Assembly (NCBI GenBank): GCA_030844895.1
Contig: CM061233.1
Location: 66,021,656-66,085,655, forward strand
DNA: 64,000 nucleotides
Source of the DNA: Ambrosia x helenae
Taxonomy: Eukaryota; Streptophyta; Magnoliopsida; Asterales; Asteraceae
Direction: 5' to 3'
The notes under the pieces are model-generated. The model was not told where the DNA came from, ran no database searches, and was given only the letters and a program-made list of their open reading frames with translations. Positions 23,121 to 33,954 of this stretch are shown one piece after another (the first letter of the stretch is position 1; every line of letters begins with the position of its first letter). The position numbers and the translations under genes are program-made.

Positions 23121-23763
23121 TAGGGTTGTTCTTACCGCTCGGCGCTCGCCGATCGCTTGGAATTTATTTGTAAAATGCTTGCTCGATTTTCTGCTCGGTT
23201 TGGTTTGTAGATGAGTAAAGCACGAGCAAATGCCCGCTCTATAATTTTTATTAATTTACTATATATATAATTATATATATACACATTAATTACAATTATA
23301 TATATAGTTTTACACATATCATTTTATTGGGTTTGGCTCAATATATGCATATATACGATTATATTTATAGTCATTGGTCTAGTCAACCCAATGATATGAT
23401 AACACTAAGTTTAATTGTAAAACCCTAAGTCGTGAAAAGACATGCTTGACTTTCTATTTCTATTAGTTGTCGGTCATCAATCGTCTCCCGCTATCAACCT
23501 ACGCCACAATGCGACACTTGTTCTTTATAGTATGCTCATCGCCTCACTAGCCTCAACCTGAGCCTCATTCTCGGACAACTTGACCTCAGACTTAGTGTCA
23601 TCCTCGGACAGTCGAAACTCAGTTATCACTAGGCAGCGGAAACATTAAAGAAAACATCCCCAATTTATGGTTACCCGAAAAACTCGCCGCTCATCGCTCA
23701 CTCGAAAAAATGTGCGCTCGAATATGATAACTCGGTTTTCGGCTCGGCTCGTGAACAACCTTA
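23121..23763. mobile_element. hAT-type MITE (GCTCG-rich)
   Basis: Left end tagggttgttc and right end gaacaacctta are inverted copies with one mismatch. They are flanked by a perfect 8-bp duplication, cttgcagg (23113-23120 and 23764-23771). The two terminal zones are rich in ctcg and gctcgg words in both orientations, and the middle is AT-rich. No coding capacity. Confidence 0.87.
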
Positions 23764-24002
23764 CTTGCAGGTCACAACTCGAACTTGGATATTGACGAAA
23801 AAAAACTATTGTAAGAATGATGGGAAAGGCGATTGTTAGATTAAAATCAGAGGCGTTTTAAAAAAAATAAATATGTATATTTAAAAACCATGATTATCTG
23901 GTTTAAATTATAAGGGTTGGATTTATTTTTATTAGCTCTATATCCAAAATGATTCGACAAGTTTCAAAGATGCCCTTGATTAAGATACGTATTAAGATAC
24001 CT

Positions 24003-24226
24003 TTTTTTGAAAGGTATGCTTCAGCGGTGAAACCAATCGACAGACAACCCCTCGACTCGAGTTCGAATCACTACCCACGCACCGGTGTCCACTTTGAAGT
24101 TATCTCAAACGTTACAGGGAATTTTTTCGTGGTGTGCAGGATTCGAACTCGAGACCAAGCCCGGGCGGGAACCCTCCGAAGAGGTAAACCTCCCACCTCT
24201 CCCCAGCTGGGCTGGAGGTCATTGGC
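24003..24226 (-). mobile_element. tRNA-derived SINE
   Basis: A perfect 16-bp direct repeat (acgtattaagatacct at 23987-24002 and 24227-24242) flanks the element. That length is typical of target-primed retrotransposition. The left end is a T run, that is, the poly(A) tail of a minus-strand element. Near the right end, on the minus strand, lies a pol III B-box-like gagttcgaatcc preceded by a plausible A-box region. The family was not identified. Confidence 0.75.
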
Positions 24227-24676
24227 ACGTATTAAGATACCTAGTCGCCTCTCTGAGATGTAAAGTATGAAATTTATATGTTTATAGAATAAATAATCAT
24301 AAAATAGTTATATTATGAAAATTGTTTTGTTAAAGTGTTAAGTATGATATTTTATTATCTATATCTTAAGTAGGTGTGCCGGTGGTATTTCCACTGCTAC
24401 CCTCAACTTTTACATTATGTTTTTCAACCCCTCGACTCTATTTGTTTCTCCTTCTTTATATTAATATATTCTATACTTCTATAGTGTTTGAAGACTCTTT
24501 GAGTCCATTAATGAGCTGCTAAAATATATTAACTTTTCAACTTTCAAAGATTTTTTTTACCTCAACTCTACACTTTGCTTTTTAGACCCTTAACTTTAAA
24601 AGTTAGGTTTTTTAATGAAGAAACAACAAGCGTAAATACCTGGAAGCGGTAGTTAGGGTTGTCACTCGTGGTTGCT

Positions 24677-25028
24677 TGTAACAAGCCAATATAACCCGTA
24701 TCATGATATTGTCTGCTTTGCCGCATCTCACGGATTTAAAACACGTCATTCAGGGTGGCTGCGGAAGCAAGCCCTTTTAGATATTGTCCAGACGCGGCAT
24801 GATAGTGAGGGTGGCCACTCCCTTATATGGAGTTCTGTTTTCCCTTACACAACCAGTGTGGGAGCATTGGCTCACCTGATCTGGGCCCCGGCTCTGATAC
24901 CATCTGTAACGGCCAAAGGTAACCCGTACCATGATATTGTCCGCTTTGCCGTAGCTCACGGATTTAAAACGCGTCATGAGAATGACTATGGCCATTTTCT
25001 TATAAGGAGTTATGTTCTCCCTTACACA
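24677..25028 (-). mobile_element. TRIM-like miniature LTR element
   Basis: Two related segments, 24677-24851 and 24905-25028, both begin tgtaac and end cttacaca and share a block with catgatattgtc and cacggatttaaaac. Between them at 24891-24903 is ggctctgatacca, the reverse complement of a tRNA-Met primer-binding site, placed directly beside the second segment. This is the layout of a terminal-repeat retrotransposon in miniature on the minus strand. The repeats differ in length and no target duplication was found, so it is probably damaged. Confidence 0.6.
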
Positions 25029-25431
25029 ATCAAGTTCTGTTCTCCCTTATAAGGGTGGCCACAATTTTTAAACTTTAGTAATATTTATATACGACATTTT
25101 TATAAAAAAAATTTCTTTACCATATTAACGAGTTTTTTATTATCTTTCCAACAAGCACCATAGTGCTATACAAAAAACGAAAAAATAAAACGATTTTTAG
25201 TGGGTTTTTGTTCATGCAAAAAAAAACTCACACAACGTGTTCAGGTAATTCATTACTCATATTAAGATATTATATATGTTTTTAAACCAACTATTACATA
25301 TAAGAACCCGCTAACTACATATATATTCACAAATGTAGTCAGTTTGCTAAGAATTTTTTTTTTTTTTTTTTTGTATTTTGATTGGTGTTGTTAGGAACAT
25401 TGATTACAAAATTGCTAAACCAGTTAGATGT
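25029..25431. other. AT-rich intergenic DNA before copia A
   Basis: Low-complexity sequence with a long T run (about 25357-25372) and no gene. Its last five bases, gatgt, are the left target duplication of copia A. Confidence 0.6.
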
Positions 25432-26141
25432 TGTTGGATATATAGTATATCCGATGTAATTAAAAGTCGAGGTCAATGTAACCCAACCCGGTACGATCCG
25501 AAGAGTTACACGTTGGTACACGAATCAGATAAGTTCATGAGTAGATGGATTATTATTTATGAAATAATAATTGTTCTAGACTTGAGGGACTTAATATTAA
25601 TAAGATTAATATTAAGGAGTATTAAGATATTTAACAAGGGGGCTTAATGTAAGTTATTGTTTTATAAAAGGAGAGTTAAGGAGTAAACCCTAATCACAAT
25701 TTTATCAAAACAACTTACCCCTTGCCTCCTCTCTAAAGTCTGCGGCCGCCACCCAAGAAGAAAGGGCCGCCGCCTCCTTTTTCTTTTGGTCCGGCCATCA
25801 ACCACCACAAGCCACCACCTTCCTCTTGCAAGTGTTGCTTCCCGGTTGGTTCGTGCACGGTGTGAACTTCCTACTAGCGAGGATTCGTTGTAACCCGCGT
25901 ATTACAATTCCAGTGTAGTCTTCAAAGGTTGATTACTAAACCCCCTATGGATGTTTATTATTTATTTGTTTATACGCGTTTAACTAAGATCCTGATTGAG
26001 AATATTTTATTAATCGGATTAATAAAATTAATTAAATATTTATATATATAAATCAGCCAACATTATATATTGTATATAATCGATTTTTATTAATAAATAT
26101 TAACTCCTTCCGCTGTGTATACGATACCATGATTTCCAACA
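25432..26141 (+). repeat. Copia A left LTR
   Basis: 710 bp, starting tgttggatatatag and ending atttccaaca, followed by the primer-binding site tggtatcagagcc at 26143-26155. Confidence 0.93.
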
Positions 26142-27325
26142 GTGGTATCAGAGCCACGGTTACGCGCGTATAGATGGTAAAAGCTATAATTTTGATCTCT
26201 GTTTTATTTGTCAAATTTTTTTTTTATTTTTGACAAAGATCAAAAGCTTTTTGTTGTTCATGGATTGTGATGTGAATCGAGCCCTAGGTATTTTGACCCT
26301 TGTCATGGTTGTGTTTGTGATGTTTTATTTTTTTATTATTGATTTGTATTTTTATTACGGATATTGGATCCGGTGTAATAGATAGGATTAGAATAGATGT
26401 GTTTTATTTGTATTTCAAATTTATTTGTAATCCTACAAGTACAAGATCAAGACGAGCTATATCAAAATAGTTTTGAAACCCTTTTGACTAGTTCGTTTCG
26501 TTTCTGGCTAAAACGAAAACGGGCGACCTATTAGGGGCTCTATTCGTTCAATTTTATTATTATGTTTTGTGGTTGTGGTTGTGGTTTATTTATTGTAAAT
26601 AATTTAGATAACCCAAAATAAATAAAATTTTCACAATCATGGCAACGGTTTTATTAAAACAAGTTTTATAAAAACCGAAAAGCATATTTAATAAAAGAGT
26701 TTTATTAATATTAAAACAAGTCCATTCGCGATAAAACGACCAACGTAGTTTAAATAGGGTATTTAAAACTATACCGTGTCGAGTGTTGAAAGGAGTTTCA
26801 ATTATCACGAACAATATAAAATTGGATTTTATAAACTGTTGTGTGATTCACATCATGCTAACGAGTCATTCAATATAATATTAAAATTAAATCCCAATTT
26901 TAAATTGATGTTTCATGCCACCCTTAACGAGTTAACACTCCATTCTATATCGAACCCAAATGTTCGTGCTGACCCTGCATCTGGGCGTTGATCATGAGTG
27001 AAGGTAATCATCGTGTTTCCTGTGTAACATAGGCCGGTGTTACAGTTAACAGTTATAGGACCAAATATCGCTTGTTTGACAAGTGGGCATAGTTGGGGTT
27101 AAACATACATCGCTTTTAGAGATAACCCCAAAAGGAGAGTTGTGTAGTGGACACAATTAACAATCTTTGTTTACCTACCTAATCGTACCAGTGGACAGTG
27201 CTAAGCCAGTTCATTGTGTATTGATGAATCGGGATCTCATCCTAATTAATTTTGCTTTTTGAGTCATAAAATAATTAGGATACTTAAAACATGAAATACT
27301 AATATATTAATTTTGAACTTTGTAG
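26142..27325 (+). other. Copia A 5' untranslated leader
   Basis: Begins with the primer-binding site complementary to initiator tRNA-Met (26143-26155). The rest is AT-rich and has no supported ORF. It leads to the gag ATG at 27326. Confidence 0.7.
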
Positions 27326-27927
27326 ATGTCAACTGAAAACAATTCCACCTCCCATTTCTCTCTCAAGTCCATCTTAGAGAAGGACAAACTGAACCACTCC
27401 AACTTCATGGACTGGCACCGCAACTTGAAAATCGTTCTCAAAGCGGAGAACAAATTGTATGTTCTTGAAACACCAGTCCCTGATGAACCATAAATACAAA
27501 AAATGAGCTTTATAAAACCTGGGCTAAACATTTTGATGACTCTTTGAAAGTCTCATGTTTGATGCTGGCATCCATGATCTGAACTTCAAAGGACCATGGA
27601 GGACATGGAGGCATACGACATGAGTCAGCATCTGATGGAAATGTTCCAACAAAATGCTCGCCATGAGAGGTTTGATGTGATGCGATCAATTATAACCACT
27701 CGTATGCAAGAGGGTACACCAGTTGGCACTCATGTGCTAAAAAATGAAGGCATATGTTGATCACTTGGCTCGTCTGGAATCCCCCTTGAGCGATGAGTTA
27801 GCTGGGGATATTATCCTAAACTCATTGCCCAAGTCATATGACCAGTTCATTATGAACTATAATATGAATGGGATGGAGAAGACACTTGCAGAACTGCATC
27901 AGATGCTCAAAACTGCTGAGGTAAACA
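27326..27927 (+). pseudogene. Copia A gag, broken
   Basis: The frame opens at the ATG at 27326 with a copia gag start (phrases LNHSNFMDWHRNL and LYVLETPVPDEP) and meets TAA at 27491. The homologous reading resumes in another frame around 27744 (AYVDHLARLESPLSDELAGD), the capsid-like UBN2 region of copia gag. Insertion B then interrupts it, with the duplication aaaca at 27923-27927. The beginning of the next gag segment is found after B at 41245. Confidence 0.82.
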
Positions 27928-28854
27928 TGTAACATCACACAATTTTTTTTTTATATATATAGAACTCCCTCGTTTATTCATCCGATTCATGTTTACATTA
28001 TCTTTCCCATCCATTTTATTATTTTTTTTGTTTAAATAATGACTTATAATCAATATTAAATTGGATTTTATTAAAAATTCTGATTTAAAAACGTTAAAAA
28101 AATGTTTGCCTGAGCCAGGATTCGAACCCGAGTCCCTGGCGGGCTAAACCTTAACCACACCACACAAACCACTACACCATTTGGTGTTTTGTGATGTTAA
28201 TTAAAACCAATTAAACTTAAACCCTTTCAAGGTCCCTTAGTCAAACCTGAAAAGTCAAACGTAGTCTCCTAGTCAAGTCAAGTCAAAGTGTTAGTAAATA
28301 TGGTCTCCTAGTCAAGTCAAAGTGTTAGTAAATATGGTCTTCTAGTCAAGTCAAAGTTGTTCCTAAATTCTAGCCTAGTCAAAGTAGTCCCTAATTACAA
28401 CTCCAATTTCTACACAATAAATACAATAGCCTACCATTCAACTCTTTATAACATTCAATAAAAAAAAACATTATTATCCCATCTCCACATACTAAAGTTT
28501 TCATCCATCATTATCTCCTCTAGCTAGTTCGAGTTTTCCAAGGCATTATTACTAAGTGTTAGCACGCTCAATAAAACGCACGAACTCATTATGCACCTAA
28601 GGTGAGTTTTACATAGCCCCTTTTTTATTTTATTTTTTGGGGTGAAACATGTTACAACATTCAATTTACAATTCAATCATAAGTGTCTATGTGTTATTCT
28701 ATGTTGCATTATGTCTTAAACATTACTAGGGTAAGCACATTATTCTAGCATAATCATTAACATTGATCAGCCGACGGTATACAATGATAGATCTATTGGA
28801 CTGACAATCCCACTCGGATACGTGTACCTCCTACATAGGTAGCGTGGGTGATTG
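27928..28854 (+). repeat. Element B left LTR, first part
   Basis: Corresponds to the first two thirds of the right LTR at 39886. It contains an antisense tRNA-like B box (28118-28129) and three imperfect tandem copies of a roughly 35-bp unit with ctagtcaagtcaaagtg (about 28262-28370). It ends in gattg, which is duplicated at 37080-37084 by insertion C. Confidence 0.9.
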
Positions 28855-31800
28855 TGTAACAACCCGGCACAGACCCCCAAAATTTTTCGCGTATTAATAT
28901 TATTTTCGTGTATTAATAGTGAACCAAAACTAATAATAAGTAAGTCGGTTATGTGCGAAACTGAAAACCGAACCATTTAATTATGTTATATTATTATAAT
29001 ATATGCTATGTAACCGAGTTAATACGCGATAACGAACCCAACCCGCACCCGATCGGGATCGGGTGAGTCACCAATGGAGAGGACACGTGTCCTCCCCTCT
29101 TGATGCCACCCTAACCCTTTAGTTTTATTAAAACCAACACAACTATGTCTGTGTGTTTTCACTCTTATCATCTCACACACACATACATATTTGAGAGAGA
29201 CTTGGAGAAAGGGAAAGAAGGAGGAGCCGGAGGGCTCCCACCGCCGCCTCCGGCGGTTCTCCGGCGACCAAACCCCACAACCAACACCATCATCTCCACA
29301 GCCCCCTTCTGATTATTAGAGAGAGAAAGACGCAGAGAAAGAGAGAGTGAGCTAGAGAGAGAAAGGGAGACCGGAGGCCTCCGCCTCCGGCGGTCCTCCG
29401 GCGGTGCTCCATCAACCGAATCCCACAACCTCCTCACCTCTACAACCTTGAATCACCACCCTATTCTTGTTATCATAAAGAGAAGGAAAGGAGATCAACA
29501 GAGAGAGAGAGGAGATCGTTAGAGAGAGAGATCCGAGAGGAAGTGAGAGAGAAACAGGAGAGAGAGAGAGAGCTCGGAGGAGAGAGAAGGAAGAAGAGGA
29601 GGTCGTGGTGGTTCCAGCGGCGGCGGCGGCGACGGTGACCCCTCTGCCTCCAAATCAAACAAGGTAAAAACCCTCAAACCCCAATCTACTCTCTTTATGG
29701 TGATCAATGAAGTTAATGTTGAGGGTTTTGATCAGAGCCTTGATTGACAAGGAGGAGGACTACAAGAGTTATCGGTGGTGGTGGGGTTATCATGGTGTAG
29801 GCAAGTGGTGGTTCACAGTGGGTTCGAAGGTGGTTTCAGGTGGTGGTCACAGGAGGCGGTAACAGTGGCAAGATGATGATGATGGTTTAAGGTGCGAGTG
29901 ATGGAGGTTAGGATGGTTGGTTGTTGGTTCAAGGGTTCGGGTTAAGTATTCGGGGCAAGGGACGAGTCATGGAGGCGAGTCAACAAACATGGTCAACTAA
30001 AGTCAAAGGGTCAAAGGGGTCAACCCAGTCAACATGGCAGTCAACTCGGGTCAGCTTGGTCAACACGAACAGTAGGTATAACCGACTCCTAAGACTCGAC
30101 GAACTTCATTACTTATAATTATTTATAGTGTATTTATATTGCGTGTGGGATCTTGACGAGCATCATAACAAACCAAACCTAAAGGCGAATATATATGTAT
30201 ACACATAACAAGTATTAATAGGATTGGGTTAAACACATGACGACTCGGACATTTGGACCTTGGTTGGCGGACAATGGAACTTGGACACGAATTGGATAAG
30301 AAACGATGTACAAGAAGTTATAATATATGAAATAGCTATAATAACAAATGATATAATATAAACATAAATGTTTGGATTAGTCACCTAACCCTTAGTTAAC
30401 ATGGAACTTGGGAACCTTATAAACATAATGATTATTACCCCGGACTTGTGGACATAGATTCGAACAAAGGACGCTTAGATAATATGCACAATAACCAAGA
30501 CGTGGACTCGACTAGAAGTAAACATATGGCACAAAACTTGGACTCGACATTTGGACATAGGTATACAACGGACACTAAACTATATACCTTTATAAAAAGC
30601 TTGCCTAGTGCAACATGAACTATAATGGCGAGGTTAGACTTATAACTCAAGGCGTCGAACATTTTAGATTGGAAATAAAAGAATAAAACATAGACGCCTA
30701 CAACTTGAGTGAATCAACATAAGTAGGTTATATGCAAGGCTTGGACAAACGCTTGGGATACTAGTTTACGATTAATGGAACCTGACACAACTTGGATAAA
30801 AAGCGTTATACAAGGATTTGTAATATATATAAACTTGATAATAGTAAATAGACGCTAGAACAATAGAAAGTTATAACATAAGAACAAACGGTTGGACATA
30901 GACTCGAACATGTGACGATTAGGCTACAGACTTGACGACTAGGATTCGGATATAGACGTTGGATTAATAAGATGGAATGAAACATAGAATTATGGACACG
31001 CGTACATGTATGTTAAACCTTGGACAACTAGAACCAAATGGTATAAATAGAAATCATACGCTCGAGCTCGTCCCCACGCGCAACCATGACAACTGAAACC
31101 AAAGACTAATAATAATATGTGTGTCGACATAGGGCCCAACCAGAAGGATGTCGGTATTCGATACCGAGCACCGGTTTTTATATTATTGAGCTATGCAACC
31201 AGGTGAGTTTCGTGAACTCCCCTCTTTTTACTTTTAAACTGTTTTGGGGTGAATACATGCTTCCAGTTGTTTTGAATATTATGGTGTTAGTTTTACAGAG
31301 CGTGATTACCTGCTTGCTTGTTATGCATACTAAACCAGGCACTCATTAACTCTAGAATAGAGCCGACTTAATATATGGGTAGTACTACTTGGGGAAACCC
31401 CCACGCACAGTGGTCCGGCCTAGACCCGGAAACCCCCACTGAGACCGACGGGTCGTTGCGGCATATATTTTGCCATTGGGGAACCTATGAGGCAGGACAT
31501 AGGTTGAGAACTATGACAGTAACGGGCATAGACTTTGTTGTTACATCTAGACATGGTTAGGCATGGGCTAGGTGCCAAGGGTTGAGTGGCCAGCTTGTAG
31601 AATTGTAACACCATAACCAGATAAACGTGTTTGAAACTGTTAAATTTGTTTGAATAACGGAAAGTGTCTTGATAAACTATTTTGGGCGCCTATGTAACTA
31701 AAACACACGAACTCACCAACATTATTGTTGACCCAAACCATTTTAAGCATGTGTTCAGGTACCGGCTTCGGAGATATGAAGAACGTATGATTGCAACTCG

Positions 31801-32023
31801 GAGTCACAACCAGTGGACGAACCAGAAGACGATCGAGTAACCATAGATATTACCGCGCAAGTACGATCAGGGACTAGTTTTAGTTAAAGGAATTGTATTA
31901 TGTAAATAAATTATATTAATAAAGTTAGTTATTTTTATACCGCTTTCGCTGTTGCTTGCATTTACGTGAATGTTGTACCAATCTGTTATTTCGTCCAGGC
32001 CCCCCTTGGGCCGGGTTGTGACA
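28855..32023 (+). repeat. Element C left LTR
   Basis: Begins tgtaacaacccggc. A GA-rich and CCGGCGG-rich segment occupies 29190-29640, followed by a long AT-rich part in which words such as cttggac and actcgga recur. The short ORFs in it are conserved in the other LTR only because the DNA is; none shows a domain. Confidence 0.9.
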
Positions 32024-33954
32024 GTTGGTATCAGAGCAACAGCGCGTCGTGTATGATTCCACTAGGCTTTAACCACGAATCTTAGGATCCTGACTTTGAA
32101 ACTACCGAATAAATTTCAATTTGGGGAACGAAACCTGGCAGATGAACCGGAGTTGCAATCAGAGGATGTCGAACGAGTTGACTTTGGGTACTGAACACAT
32201 GGGGATAAAACGTTAAGTAATGAAAGTTATACTTAAAAGATATGAACGAACTTGCGAAAGAACCAATGAGAACATAAGATTAAGTGTTGTGATCTTTAAT
32301 GGAATAGACTTGGATGCTTGAGTGAGGCGAGGAAGTGATTATGGTCGCAAACATAATCATGAATCCGCAGGCACAAAGGCATTTCGGGGATGTTTTATTA
32401 AAAGTGATAGACACGAAAGTTAAAATAATGTCCTCGAACACAAAAATCGTATGAACTGTATCGTTGTGTGACCGGCGAAGTGGGAGTTCGCCTTTCTTTT
32501 GGTGCTTTATGGTTTTGTAACCATGAAATTCTCGTCCAATGAATGGTAGTTTTGAACCTAAAAACCAATTTCACTCGTTTCTTTAGGATATTTTTGAGAA
32601 ACTTTTCTTGATGCAGTGGATCTTGTAGATTGAGCTACTCGATTCCGTTCAGAAATTTGATAATTTTCTTGTTTGGTCGTCAAGAGATCTTAGAAACTAT
32701 AATCTAGACCGTTCTTGCAACACTTGAGTACCAAAAACTTCCATAGTTATTTCTTGTTCTCTAGATATTTAAGTTCCTTTTAGACGATGTAAACTCCTAA
32801 AGCGTATGTGAACGCAGGAAAAGCTTGGATAATTAGATAACCATCTCAATTCTACATTAAATCATCTTGATTGCGCACCAAAATGTTGAGTTTCCTTCCA
32901 AACCAAGTATCGAAACTGTATCTATCATCTAATGTAAAGTGAGTTGGCGATCGTGCGATCGTGAATTTACAGATACGTTATGGTGATATAAATTTTCCAT
33001 AAGGGTTTAAGGTTAGAATTTCTAATTAAGTTTTTGAGGTATCAAAGGTGTGGTGGGTTAGCTACGGTACACCCTATATATAAACACCAATGATACGTCA
33101 AAAATGAGATTGGAGATCTAACCAAGAATAAACTTTAGTCCGATTTCCAAACCATTGACAAAGTTGTATCTACCGCCTTAATGTAAAGTAAATTCGCGAT
33201 TGCGTGATCATGGATTTATAAATACGTTACTGGGGTATGAAATTCTATGAAGGTTTTTGGGAAAGATTTCTAGTGCATTCTTGAAGTATCACCGGTGTGG
33301 TGGGCTGGCTGCGGAACGCCCTATATATAGACACCGATGGTACGTCAAAATGAGATTAGAAGTTTAACCAAAAACTAGCTCTAGTCCGGTTTTTCAAAAA
33401 TCAAAAGTACATATTCGCGTGGACTTTGACGAATTATGGACTTTGATTGGATAAAAACGATGGGATTGATGTGAAAGCAAGGAAGAGATCTGATCATTCC
33501 ATTTTTCCAGTGAAACTCTCTGGCCAAAGCCAGAAGATACCATTTAGCAATCAACAATGGAAACGCTAAAACCATTTCGGTCTGGTATCGTGAACGACAA
33601 GGAAAATATTATATAAGAAGTATTTCTTTACAAAAGCCCAAGTAACGAGCAACTTGGCAAGTGTGAAAATAGTTTTTCCTTACACGACAAAGGGAGGAAA
33701 GGCATCCACATTGATTGTGTACCGGCTTTCATCCCTTTGCGGTATATCAGTTTTCACCAGTTAATAAGGAAATAAATAGGATCATTTTCAACCTACTCAG
33801 AGCTCTAAAGGTTTGCGGATCCTGTTTCCATGATTTCCATGTCATAGCTGGTTGCTTTTCCATTTAAACGATTACCAACGATGAATGAATTTCGCGATAT
33901 TACCACAATCATAATTTCGCGGACGAAATTCTTTTAAGGGGGGGGGGGGGAGAA
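32024..33954 (+). other. Element C internal region (non-coding)
   Basis: Starts with the primer-binding site (ttggtatcagagcaac near 32025). An imperfect tandem duplication of about 250 bp occupies roughly 32892-33395; both units share aatgtaaagt and ccctatatata. The 3' end carries the hairpin aatttcgcggacgaaatt and a run of 12 or more G, serving as the polypurine tract. No gag or pol remains are recognisable. Confidence 0.8.

Noticed and set aside
28118..28129. Possible tRNA gene in LTR B
   Set aside because: Only a B-box-like motif is seen; no acceptor stem or anticodon arm could be matched, so it was recorded as a finding and not as a tRNA gene.
29168..29658. Ser/Leu and Arg-rich ORFs in LTR C, repeated at 34267-34800
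   Set aside because: They translate GA-rich and GGC-rich low-complexity DNA; conservation between LTRs is explained by recent duplication of the LTR.
31119..31349. 76-codon ORF identical at 36177-36407
   Set aside because: Identity reflects the two LTRs of element C; no domain or start context supports a gene.
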